A stretch of 64,000 nucleotides of DNA from JACDAN01 sp963802375 (GTDB lineage Bacteria; Actinomycetota; Thermoleophilia; Gaiellales; Gaiellaceae): the NCBI GenBank assembly GCA_963802375.1, contig CAWDIJ010000005.1:248001-312000 (forward strand). The letters are read 5' to 3'. Under the pieces are notes generated by a model. That model did not search any database. It was not told where the DNA came from and saw only the letters and a list, made by a program, of their open reading frames with translations. Within the stretch, counting starts at the first letter, position 1. Each line of letters opens with the position of its first letter. The translations under genes were made by a program, and so were the position numbers. Of this stretch, positions 40,684-48,622 are shown piece after piece.

Positions 40684-41163
40684 TCAGGTCTGGCGGTGCC
40701 CTCCGGTCTCGCCCGCAAGCAGCCTCACGGCGTGCGAAAGCGCCTCCCGGACGACCGCAAAACCGTCACGGCAGCCACCCGGGGAGCCGGGCAGGTTCAC
40801 AACGAGCGTCCGGCCCCGAGCACCCGCGATCCCGCGCGAGAGCATGCCGTGCGGCGTACGCGCCACGGCATCGGCTCGAATCGCCTCCGCTAGACCCGGA
40901 ATCTGACGCTCGACGACCGCCGCGGTCGCCTCGGGAGTGACGTCGCGCGGCGCCACGCCCGTGCCTCCCGTGGTCAGGACCAGCTCGAACTCGTCGGCGA
41001 GCGCCTCGATCGCCTCCGCAATCTCGCTCCGCTCGTCCGGCACGACCCGCCGGGTCACCTCGTGTCCGGCCTCCCGGAGAAGCCCTTCCAGCACTGCGCC
41101 GCTCTCGTCCGGGCGCTCGCCGCCCGCGACGCCGTCGGAGACCGTCAGAACCGCGGCCCTCAG
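40684..41163 (-). CDS. mogA: molybdenum cofactor biosynthesis protein MogA/MoaB
   Basis: 159 residues. The fold signature VLTVSDGVAGGERPDESG, the MPT-binding LVLTTGGTGVAPRDVTPEA and the end VNLPGSPGGCRDGF define the MogA/MoaB adenylyltransferase family, which activates molybdopterin for Mo insertion by MoeA. The best start is CTG at 41163, overlapping the moaC stop (CTGA) and preceded by AAGGAGG four bases away; no ATG, GTG or TTG fits the fold start. The MoeA gene lies 9 kb away (50490). Confidence 0.88.
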   Translation of the reverse strand: MRAAVLTVSDGVAGGERPDESGAVLEGLLREAGHEVTRRVVPDERSEIAEAIEALADEFELVLTTGGTGVAPRDVTPEATAAVVERQIPGLAEAIRADAVARTPHGMLSRGIAGARGRTLVVNLPGSPGGCRDGFAVVREALSHAVRLLAGETGGHRQT

Positions 41164-41606
41164 ATCTCCTCCTTCGCCTTCTCCAGCAAGCGCACTTCCC
41201 GAACGACCATCGAGTCGTCGACCGCCTTCGCCATGTCGTAGATCGTGAGCGCCGCGATCGAGGCAGCAACGAGCGCCTCCATCTCGACACCGGTCTGCGC
41301 CGTCGTCGCCACCGTAGCCGTGACGTCCGCTCCGTTCTCTAAAATGGCAACATGCACGTCGATCGAAGTGAGCGGCAACGGGTGGCAGAGGGGGATCAGG
41401 TCGCTTGTCCGCTTCGCGGCCATGACGCCGGCCAGCTTCGCCGTTGTCAGCGCGTCGCCCTTGGGCAGCTCGCCGAGCCGAGCGGCGGTCTCGGGCCGCA
41501 TCTCGACGAGAGCCCGCGCTCGCGCGCGCCGCCGTGAGAGTGGCTTGCCGCCGACATCCACCATCCGGACTCCACCCGCCTCGTCGATGTGCGAGAAGTC
41601 CGTCAC
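41160..41606 (-). CDS. moaC: cyclic pyranopterin monophosphate synthase
   Basis: 148 residues from the GTG at 41606, overlapping the otsA stop (GTGA). Core motifs are FSHIDEAGGVRMVDVGGKP, KGDALTTAKLAGVMAAKRTSDLIPLCHPLPLT and TGVEMEALVAASIAALTIYDMAKAVD; catalytic residues lie in LCHP and the DMAKA segment. With MoaA it makes cPMP, the first intermediate of molybdopterin. The product is coupled to MogA through the CTGA overlap. Confidence 0.96.
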   Translation of the reverse strand: MTDFSHIDEAGGVRMVDVGGKPLSRRRARARALVEMRPETAARLGELPKGDALTTAKLAGVMAAKRTSDLIPLCHPLPLTSIDVHVAILENGADVTATVATTAQTGVEMEALVAASIAALTIYDMAKAVDDSMVVREVRLLEKAKEEI

Positions 41607-43081
41607 GGACGGGCGCTGGCCCGCTCGGCCGCGGCGTCGAGATCCGCGAGCTGGCCCTCGACCCACTCACTGAGGTCGTGCTCGCGGATGTGTGCGCGGA
41701 GCGCTCGACTTCGGGCGGCGCGCTCATCGGCCGGCATCTCGAGCGCTGAGTAGATCGCGTCCGCCTGTCCCGCGATGTCGAACGGGTTGACCGTCACCGC
41801 CCAGTCGCTCAGCTCCTCGTGAGCGCCTGCGTTCTCGGAGAGGATCAGGACGCCGTCCTGCTCGTTCACGAGCGGCGCTTCCTTGGCGACGAGGTTCAGT
41901 CCGTCGAAGATCGCGTTCACGAGCAGGACGTCGTACTGTTTGTAGGCGGCCACAGACCCGAGGAAGTCATCGGCGATCCGCAGATCGATCGGCGTCCAGC
42001 CCTCGGCCTGGAACCGGTCATTGACCACCCGGGCCGTTCGTTGGATGGCGCCGAGATACTCCGCGTACTCGGGAATGTCCTGCCGGCTCGGGTCGAGCAG
42101 CGCGAGCATTCCAACCCGCCCGTGGTACTCGGGGTGGTCGGTCAGGAACCGCTCGAACGCCCGGAATCCGCGCACAACGTTCTTCGATGGGTCGGTCCGG
42201 TCGACGCGAAGGATCAGGCGCTCGGGTCGCGAAACGGCGAGCGCGGCCTCGAGCTCCCGGACGGCATCGCCGCCGGCGAGCTCGTAGAACTCGGCCGCAT
42301 CGACGGAGATCGGACGATTCGTAGCCCACACCCGGCGGCCGTCGTAGTCCGCGGTGCCGTCGAGGAGGTTGCCCTCGGCGCCGACGATGTCCATGCACGA
42401 GCGGAGAAAGGCGCGGCGCCAGCGCTCCGTGTGAAAGCCGACGACGTCGTTCGCCAGCAGCCCATCGTGCAAGGCACGCCGGATCGCCTCGGGAAGCACC
42501 CGCCAGTAGTCCGGTTCTGGCCACGGGATGTGAACGAAGTGCGACAGCGCCGCGTCGGGCACTCGCGCCCGCACGAACCGGGGCGCGAGGTACAGGTGGT
42601 AGTCGTGGAAGAAGACCGGCGAACCGGGCTCCGCCTCCAACTCGGCGACGACAGCGTCGGCGAAGCCTGCGTTGACGGCGACATACCCCTCCTCCCACGC
42701 GTGGTGCAGCCCCCGATCGACGTTCGGCGCCTGCGCGAGGTTCCACAGGTAGTGCTGCAGGAACCAGAGGGTGGGGTTCGCGACGACGTTGTAGAACCAG
42801 TCGTACGCCGTGCGGTCGTGCGAGATGAGCCTCAGCTGGTACGGCGAGCCGTCGCGAGCGGTCTCGTCGATCGCCTCACCGCTCGCCTCCTCGGCAACCG
42901 CCCGATCCTCGTCGGTCATCGCGCTCGCGATCCACGTGACGTCGTGCATGGCGACCAGGCTGCGGAGCGCCGTCACGAGCCCGCCGCCGCCTCGTCTGGC
43001 GACGCGCTGACCGTCCGCATCGCGGTCGAAGGTCACGGGGCCGCGGTTCGAAACGACGATCAACCTTCGTCGAGCGCCCAT
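41603..43081 (-). CDS. otsA: alpha,alpha-trehalose-phosphate synthase (GT20)
   Basis: 492 residues from an ATG. GT20 landmarks: LIVVSNRGPVTF, GGGGLVTALRSL, FFHDYHLYLAPRFVR, FVHIPWPEPDYWRVLP, LLANDVVGFHTERW, LRVDRTDPSKNVVRGFRAFERFL and LNLVAKEAPLVNEQDGVLILSENAGAHEEL. It makes trehalose-6-phosphate from UDP-glucose and glucose-6-phosphate in the cytosol. No OtsB phosphatase gene is adjacent; the next trehalose gene is treT upstream. Its stop is fused to moaC, a curious pairing. Confidence 0.94.
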   Translation of the reverse strand: MGARRRLIVVSNRGPVTFDRDADGQRVARRGGGGLVTALRSLVAMHDVTWIASAMTDEDRAVAEEASGEAIDETARDGSPYQLRLISHDRTAYDWFYNVVANPTLWFLQHYLWNLAQAPNVDRGLHHAWEEGYVAVNAGFADAVVAELEAEPGSPVFFHDYHLYLAPRFVRARVPDAALSHFVHIPWPEPDYWRVLPEAIRRALHDGLLANDVVGFHTERWRRAFLRSCMDIVGAEGNLLDGTADYDGRRVWATNRPISVDAAEFYELAGGDAVRELEAALAVSRPERLILRVDRTDPSKNVVRGFRAFERFLTDHPEYHGRVGMLALLDPSRQDIPEYAEYLGAIQRTARVVNDRFQAEGWTPIDLRIADDFLGSVAAYKQYDVLLVNAIFDGLNLVAKEAPLVNEQDGVLILSENAGAHEELSDWAVTVNPFDIAGQADAIYSALEMPADERAARSRALRAHIREHDLSEWVEGQLADLDAAAERASARP

Positions 43082-43125
43082 CGCCGGGACCCTACCCGAG
43101 CGGTTTTTTGGCTCAACCGGGCCGC

Positions 43126-44412
43126 TTAGACGGCTTCGGCGGAGACGGTCACCAGCTGGGTCTCGCCCGTGTCGGTGCCGTCGAGCCTGTTGAAGAGTGC
43201 AAGCCAGTCGCGCAGAAGCCTCGGCGTGAGAAAGTGCTGGCGCACGTACTCCTTGCCCCGGACTCCGCGGCGACGAGCCCCTTCAGGCTCGGCGAGGATC
43301 TCCAGGCACGCGGCCGCACACTCCTCGACCGAATCCACGAGCCAGCCGGTCTCGCCGTCCTGGATCTGTGCCGGGATCCCGCCGACTCGCCCCGCTACGG
43401 TGGGCCGGGCCTTCCAGAGTCCCTCGGTCACTGTCAGGCCGAAGCCCTCCCGGATCGACTTCTGGAGGACCGCCGCCGAATACACCTGGAACGCATTGAC
43501 CTCGACGGAGCCGATGTTGTTGAGGTTCGAGAGGATGAAGATGTCAGGGTCGCCGCCCGCGTGCTCGACCGTCTGGTTGTAGAAGTCCCAGCCTTCGGGG
43601 TCGTCGTGTGCCATCGACCCCACCAGCCCGAGCTGCAGACCCGGATGCGACTCGCGCGCGATCCTGAAGGCATCGATCACGCCGAGCGGGTCCTTCCAGG
43701 GATCGAACCGTGACACTTGCGTGAGCAGCGGCCGCTCCACGTCGATCCCGAACTGGTCGACGATGTACGCCGCATCTTCCGCCGAGAGCGCGATGTTCTT
43801 GGGCGCAAGCGGGTCGATCGCCGGCGGCCAGATGTACGCCTCCGGGAGATCGCCCGTCCGCGGGACGTACTGCGGCATGTGGAAGATCGCCGCGTCGTAG
43901 CGGGCAATCGAGGGGAGCAGCACGCCGAGCACATCCTCGTTCGGCGTGGAAAGGTCGATGTGGCAGCGCCAGATCCAGCGCGCCTCCGAGCTCGGGAAAT
44001 GGTCGATCATCGCGACCGGCTGCGGGTCGTGGACGACGACGACGTCGTACTCGGAGTCGTCGAACTCCTTGGCGTTTGCCGCGTTGTACTGCTGGAAGAT
44101 CCGCACCTCTTCGCCGGTCAGCCCGAGCGGGCTGCCCTGGAGCGCGTTGTGGATCTTCTTCGTGACGTCGAAGAACTCGTCCTTGCCCTTGATGATCCGC
44201 CAGTCCGTCTCGAGCCCGGCGCTGCGCATCAGCGGGATCAGCGTGTAGTTGATCTCCGCGACTCCGCCGCCGAACGCCGTCGCCGAGAGGTGGCAGACCC
44301 GCTTGCCCTCGAGCGGCCCGGCGAGGCGCTGGATCTCGGCCATCAGGCCACGGCCGCCGATGGTCGCGTAGTCCGAGAGCGGTTTGGTGCCGACGTTGAC
44401 GATCGGGAGCAT
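43126..44412 (-). CDS. treT: trehalose synthase (TreT-type GT4 glycosyltransferase)
   Basis: 428 residues from the ATG at 44412. CHLSATAFGGGVAEINYTLIPLM, KGKDEFFDVTKKIHNALQG, VVVHDPQPVAMI, WRCHIDLSTPN, QVSRFDPWKDPLGVIDAFRIAR and SIREGFGLTVTEGLWKARPTVAGRVGGIPAQI follow TreT closely. TreT joins NDP-glucose and glucose to give trehalose directly. Having both OtsA and TreT side by side indicates two trehalose routes. It lies 44 bases upstream of otsA. Confidence 0.9.
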   Translation of the reverse strand: MLPIVNVGTKPLSDYATIGGRGLMAEIQRLAGPLEGKRVCHLSATAFGGGVAEINYTLIPLMRSAGLETDWRIIKGKDEFFDVTKKIHNALQGSPLGLTGEEVRIFQQYNAANAKEFDDSEYDVVVVHDPQPVAMIDHFPSSEARWIWRCHIDLSTPNEDVLGVLLPSIARYDAAIFHMPQYVPRTGDLPEAYIWPPAIDPLAPKNIALSAEDAAYIVDQFGIDVERPLLTQVSRFDPWKDPLGVIDAFRIARESHPGLQLGLVGSMAHDDPEGWDFYNQTVEHAGGDPDIFILSNLNNIGSVEVNAFQVYSAAVLQKSIREGFGLTVTEGLWKARPTVAGRVGGIPAQIQDGETGWLVDSVEECAAACLEILAEPEGARRRGVRGKEYVRQHFLTPRLLRDWLALFNRLDGTDTGETQLVTVSAEAV

Positions 44413-44461
44413 GTTCAAGCGTCCGGAGCTGTGCCGGTGGGTGAGTCTTGCGAGGTGCTGA

Positions 44462-44908
44462 CTATGCCTGGATGAACTTTACGAGCCTGAGGCGAGATCC
44501 CTGCCCGTCATCTCCCGGCCCGAGCTCGAGCTCATCGGCGAGCGCCCGGATGATCGCGATCCCGAGGCCCCCCTCGTTGAGCCCCTGTTCGTTCAGGACC
44601 GCCGGCTCGGGCGCGGAGAACCCCGGGCCGTCGTCGCGCACTTCGACGACGAGGCGGTCGGGATGGAGCTCGTAGACGACCTGGACCGAGCCATCGCGGC
44701 CGTCGCCATAGGCGTGCCGGATCGAGTTGGAGCAGGCTTCGGTGACTGCGAGCTTGAGGTCGCCGAGCGTCTCGTCGGGAAGCTCACGGGACTGGGACAG
44801 GCCGCTAAGGGCGAGCCGAACCAGAGTGATGTACTCGGGCTTCGCCGGAATCGTCAACCAGATGGTCGGAGCACCACCGTTGGTCGCAGGGATTGAGCGG
44901 CTCGTCAT
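44462..44908 (-). CDS. RsbW-like ATP-binding (anti-sigma) kinase
   Basis: 148 residues with a single GHKL/HATPase_c_2 domain: DLKLAVTEACSNSIRHAY (N box), VEVRDDGPGF (G1) and EGGLGIAIIRALADEL (G2). This is the RsbW/SpoIIAB anti-sigma factor family, serine kinases that sequester a sigma factor and phosphorylate an antagonist. No partner antagonist or SigB-like gene is adjacent, so the target is unknown. The gap to htrA upstream is 86 bases and holds short AT-rich stretches. Confidence 0.88.
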   Translation of the reverse strand: MTSRSIPATNGGAPTIWLTIPAKPEYITLVRLALSGLSQSRELPDETLGDLKLAVTEACSNSIRHAYGDGRDGSVQVVYELHPDRLVVEVRDDGPGFSAPEPAVLNEQGLNEGGLGIAIIRALADELELGPGDDGQGSRLRLVKFIQA

Positions 44909-44994
44909 GAATTTCGAAGGCTTTACCAGGTTTACGGAAAGGGATCCCCAACAGTTCCACTATTCCAAACCCGTGAAGAAATCAAACCCGGGGG

Positions 44995-46218
44995 CTAGTC
45001 CTCGACCTGCGGCCGTCTCGGGCGCTCGCCGAGCCGAACAGGGACGACCAGCCGGCGTCCCTGGCGCAGGATCGTGAACGAGACGACCTGGCCTGGCGCA
45101 AGGCGTTCGCTCACCTCGCGGACGAGGTCGTCTGCGCTCCGGACGTCCTGGGAGCCGATCTTGACGACGACATCGCCGCCGACCCGAACGTCGAAGCCGT
45201 TGAGCTGCCGGCGTTGGCTCCCGCCGCGCAGGCCGGCCTCCTGGCCCGGGCTCTTCGGGACGACGCTGGCGATCACCGCCCCGCGCTGAACGGGGTACCC
45301 GAATCGCTTGGCGATCGTCGGCGTCAGATCCTCCGCGTTGACGCCGACGTACGCGTAGGCGACACGGCCGTCGCGGACGAGCTGCCGAAACGAGCGCTTG
45401 GCGGCGTTGATCGGGATCGCGAAGCCGACGCCCTCGGACTGGCCCGAGTCGCTTCGAATCTGCGCATTGATGCCAATCACTAGGCCGCGCGCGTCGAAGA
45501 GCGGCCCGCCCGAGTTCCCGTGCGTGATCGGGGCGTCCGTCTGGATCGCGTCGCCGACGTTGTAGCCCGACGTCAGCGAGTTGATCGAACGACGCGTCGC
45601 CGAGACGACGCCGACCGAGAGCGAGCTCTCGTTGCCGAACGGACTGCCGAGCGCCGCGACGGGCTCACCGACGACCACACGGGCGGAGTCGCCGAGCGGC
45701 ACTGGGTCGAGCGCGTGCGCTGCCGGATCGACCTTGAGGACGCCGACATCGTCGAAGACATCCCACCCGATCACCTTGGCCTCGGCTCGATCGCCGTCGC
45801 GGAAGCCGACGTAGACGCGGTCAGCCGCCTCCGGCTCGCCTGTCTCGTCAGGGCCGGCCGTCGTGACAACGTGCGCGCTCGTGAGGATGTAGCCCTCTCG
45901 AGAGATGACGAAGCCCGAGCCCTGCGCGGCATGGTCGGCGGGCGCGCGGTCGTCGAAATACGCGTAGATCGTGACAACACCGCCGCTGCGGGACTGGTAG
46001 ATCGCAGCCGGGTCGAAGGTGTTCCCTGCAAGAGGCTTGGCCGCGCTATTCGGATTTGCAATCTCCCGCTCGACCGCCAGCGCTCCGCCCGAGCCGCTGA
46101 CGAAGACCGTCTCGGTCGCATCGTCCAGCAGGCCCGACTGGTCGGCCGCGACGACGGAGACGAGGCCGCCGACGGCGGCAGCGACGAGCGCGATGACTGC
46201 GAAGGCGGACGGACGCAC
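44995..46218 (-). CDS. HtrA/DegP-like S1C serine protease with PDZ domain
   Basis: 407 residues from a GTG. A signal anchor (AFAVIALVAAAVGGLVSVVA, about 4-24) precedes a trypsin-like domain with H116 (TSAHVV), D157 (FDDVGVLKVD) and S236 (GNSGGPLFD). A C-terminal PDZ domain starts near residue 285. It is thus a membrane-anchored extracytoplasmic protease for misfolded proteins. It lies downstream of a two-component system, separated from the kinase stop by hairpin repeat copy B, a usual place for an envelope-stress effector. Confidence 0.92.
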   Translation of the reverse strand: MRPSAFAVIALVAAAVGGLVSVVAADQSGLLDDATETVFVSGSGGALAVEREIANPNSAAKPLAGNTFDPAAIYQSRSGGVVTIYAYFDDRAPADHAAQGSGFVISREGYILTSAHVVTTAGPDETGEPEAADRVYVGFRDGDRAEAKVIGWDVFDDVGVLKVDPAAHALDPVPLGDSARVVVGEPVAALGSPFGNESSLSVGVVSATRRSINSLTSGYNVGDAIQTDAPITHGNSGGPLFDARGLVIGINAQIRSDSGQSEGVGFAIPINAAKRSFRQLVRDGRVAYAYVGVNAEDLTPTIAKRFGYPVQRGAVIASVVPKSPGQEAGLRGGSQRRQLNGFDVRVGGDVVVKIGSQDVRSADDLVREVSERLAPGQVVSFTILRQGRRLVVPVRLGERPRRPQVED

Positions 46219-46281
46219 CGGTTCCGCACTGTAGCCGCGGGGTTTCTATCCGCCGCCTCTGTTTGCACGTGAAAACGTGTG

Positions 46282-46441
46282 GAGGTTTGGTGGGATGCCG
46301 CTCGTTGCCAGGGTGCGATGCTCGTTCCCAGGCAATGACGCAGGGAGAGCCGTATCGAATGAGATACGGGCGCGACTGAGGACGCAGACCTGGGGGCGAG
46401 CAGCGCGGCCTGGCGACACAGCCGTATTCCGCCGAGCCCTC
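46282..46441. repeat. structured hairpin repeat, copy B
   Basis: Second copy of the element at 4808-4972, same orientation. The core 46303-46419 is about 85% identical to 4832-4947. Stems: 46305-46312 with 46409-46416, 46321-46332 with 46389-46400 (two G-U pairs), and 46348-46356 with 46363-46371. The outer arms reach to 46282 and 46441 with wobble pairs and a few mismatches. A small 5-bp stem with a GAAA loop (46266-46279) lies just outside. It is placed two bases after the kinase stop and 64 bases before the htrA start, whereas copy A lies before a kinase start. Confidence 0.75.
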
Positions 46442-46443
46442 TA

Positions 46444-47866
46444 CTAGCGGACGAGCGCGTGCTCGGGCTCTTCCACCGCGAGCGGGCTCCGCGGGAGTTT
46501 CAACGTGAAAGCGGTGCGGCCGGGACGTGAATCGAGCACGATTTCGCCGCCCATCACGCCTGCAAGCTCCCGTGCAATGGCCAGACCGAGGCCCGAACCG
46601 GACGAGACCGCCCCGCCGACCCGGTAGAAGCGCTCGAACACGTGCTGCTGGTCGCCGGGAGGAATGCCCGGGCCGGTGTCCTCGACGCGCAGCTCGACCC
46701 CGTCGTCGGTTTCGGCGGTGTGGAGCCGGATCTCCGTCCCCGGCGGCGTATGGAGAATCGCGTTCTCGACGAGGATTCGTCCGATCTGGCGAATCCGTTC
46801 CTCGTCGGCGAGCGCGAGGGCGCCTGCCTCGCCGTCTGTCTCGAGTGCGTGGTCCCGCCCGCGGCCGACGCCGCCGAACTCCGCTGCGAGCGACTGCGCG
46901 ATCTCCCCGAGATCCACCGGGGTCATTTCCACGTGCAAACGACCCGCGTCGAGACGGGAAAGGTCGAGAAGGTCGGTCGCGAGCTTTGTGAGGCGCTCGA
47001 CCTGGAGGCGCATCTCGGCGAGGAACTCGCCCCGCGTTTCCTCGTCCATGTCCTCGTCAGTGAGCAGCTCGACGTGGCCTCCGAGGGCGAAGATCGGCGT
47101 TCGCAGCTCGTGGGAGGCGTTGGCGATGAACTCGCGGCGCGCCCGCTCGAGTGTCGCCAGCTGCGCCCGCATGCGGTCGAACGCCCTGGCCAGCTCCCCG
47201 ATCTCGTCTGCGCTCGTGTCCACCACCGGCTCGTCGAATCGTCCGCCGGCGATCCGCTCGGCTGCGCGCTCCAGGCGGTGCACACGCCGCGCGAAGATCC
47301 GCGAGAGAAAGAATCCCGACGAGGGCGGCTGCGAGCAGCGCCAAGAGGCCGGCGAAGATAAAACGCTCGCGGACGAGCGAAACCGTCTCCAGCGTCTCTG
47401 GCAGCGGCGTGGACACCTGCAGGACGTACGCGCCTCCGAACGGCACCGCGACCGTCGCGAACTGGGTTCCCTGCCGCGCGACGATGCCGCTCTGGGTCCG
47501 GCGCCGGTCGGCCGCCGCCTGACCGACGGGATTGTCCTCGGACTGCCCGGTCGGCCGTGAGTCCATCAACGGACGCAGCACGACGGGAGAGCTCGTGTCG
47601 TCGAGATACTCGTAAACGACGATCCGCACACCGCGTACCTGGCTTTCCGTCGTGACGAACCCGGGCCAAGTGAACGTCGGCTCGTCCACTGTCTCCTGGA
47701 AGTCGGCGATGACCGCGTCCGCCGTCCGCTCGAGCTGCGCGATCCGGCCGTCGACGAGCCTGTCCTCGAGCGTCGGCACGATCGCGACGTAGACGATCGC
47801 GAGAGCGCCGGCGACCAGCGCGACGAGCGCGAGGCTGAGCTTGAGCCCGACGGTGCGAAGGCGCAT
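46444..47866 (-). pseudogene. sensor histidine kinase gene interrupted by a one-base frameshift
   Basis: The N-terminal part, from the ATG at 47866, encodes a membrane helix (LKLSLALVALVAGALAIVYVAIV), a 130-residue sensor domain and a second helix, then loses the frame near 47305-47312. The other frame continues as FFLSRIFARRVHRLERAAERIAGG (HAMP), H box SHELRTP, N box LVENAILHTPP and GSGLGLAIARELAG. Removing one base in the GGGATT region (minus strand) restores a kinase of about 473 residues. The gene may be a pseudogene, but an assembly or sequencing indel is equally possible, since the remainder shows no decay. The OmpR-type partner precedes it with a one-base overlap. Confidence 0.8.
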
Positions 47867-48567
47867 CAGGAATCCCTGAACCGGTAGCCGGCGCCACGAA
47901 CTGTGAGGATGAACTCAGGCGCGCTGGCGTCGTGCTCGAGCTTTTCGCGCAGGTGGCGGACGTGGACGTCGATCGTGCGCGGCTCGCGGTACGCCGAGTC
48001 CCCCCAGAGCGCCTCGAGCAGCTGCCGTCGGGTGAAGACCCGCCCAGGATTCGACGCAAGCGTGCGCAGGAGCTCGAACTCGACGTAGGTGAGCTGCACG
48101 GCGTCGCCGCGCACCTCCACCGTTCGCCGGGCCGGATCCACGAGCAGGTCCTCCGCCTCGATCACCTCGCCGTCGCGCCGGTCCTGCTGCGCGGGCAGGG
48201 ACGCGCGGCGCAGAAGGGCCCGCACGCGGCTTCGGAACTCGCGGATCGAGAAAGGCTTCGTGATGTAGTCGTCGGCGCCGAGCTCCAGGCCGAGCACCTT
48301 GTCGAGCTCGTCGTCCCGCGCGGTGAGCATGATGATCGGGACGGCGCTCTGGGCGCGCAGGCGCTTGCAGACCTCGAGCCCGTCGAGCTTGGGCAGCATC
48401 AAGTCGAGCACGACGAGGTCGACCGGCTCGGACGAGAACTTCGCGAGCGCCTCCTCGCCGTCCTTGGCCGCAAGAACGCGGTACCCATCCCGTTCCAACG
48501 GGTACGAGAGGAGCTTCTGGACGGAGTCCTCGTCGTCTACGAGGAGGATTGTGGAGGAGTCGGGCAC
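47866..48567 (-). CDS. OmpR-family response regulator
   Basis: 233 residues from a GTG. Receiver domain with DDED at 11-14, phospho-acceptor D55 (VVLDLMLPK), T in MLTARD and K in ITKPFS; then a winged-helix DNA-binding domain (EAEDLLVDPARRTVEV to LTVRGAGYRFRDS). The downstream kinase (frameshifted) and HtrA protease complete an envelope-stress-like operon in the manner of CpxR or MtrA/CseB systems. The exact target is unknown. It is divergent from the M28 peptidase gene. Confidence 0.93.
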   Translation of the reverse strand: MPDSSTILLVDDEDSVQKLLSYPLERDGYRVLAAKDGEEALAKFSSEPVDLVVLDLMLPKLDGLEVCKRLRAQSAVPIIMLTARDDELDKVLGLELGADDYITKPFSIREFRSRVRALLRRASLPAQQDRRDGEVIEAEDLLVDPARRTVEVRGDAVQLTYVEFELLRTLASNPGRVFTRRQLLEALWGDSAYREPRTIDVHVRHLREKLEHDASAPEFILTVRGAGYRFRDS

Positions 48568-48607
48568 GGGCGCATCACCGCCGGGCGCGCGAGGCCGGGG
48601 CCCTCCC

Positions 48608-48613
48608 TACTAT
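48608..48613 (+). promoter_or_regulatory. candidate -10 element for the M28 peptidase gene
   Basis: TACTAT ends nine bases before the ATG at 48623, in the 55-base gap between divergent genes. It matches the TANNNT pattern and again implies a leaderless message. No -35 is clear. Confidence 0.4.
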
Positions 48614-48622
48614 AGCCTCGGC

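Noticed and set aside
43082..43125. A possible terminator with an A/T run between treT and otsA
   Set aside because: The T-run lies inside the potential loop and the stem is only five pairs; the genes are probably co-transcribed.
44909..44994. SigB-like GTTT/GGG promoter motifs upstream of the RsbW-like gene
   Set aside because: Spacing between the candidate elements (11 or 17 bases) does not fit the usual 13-15, and the gap is too short to weigh the match.
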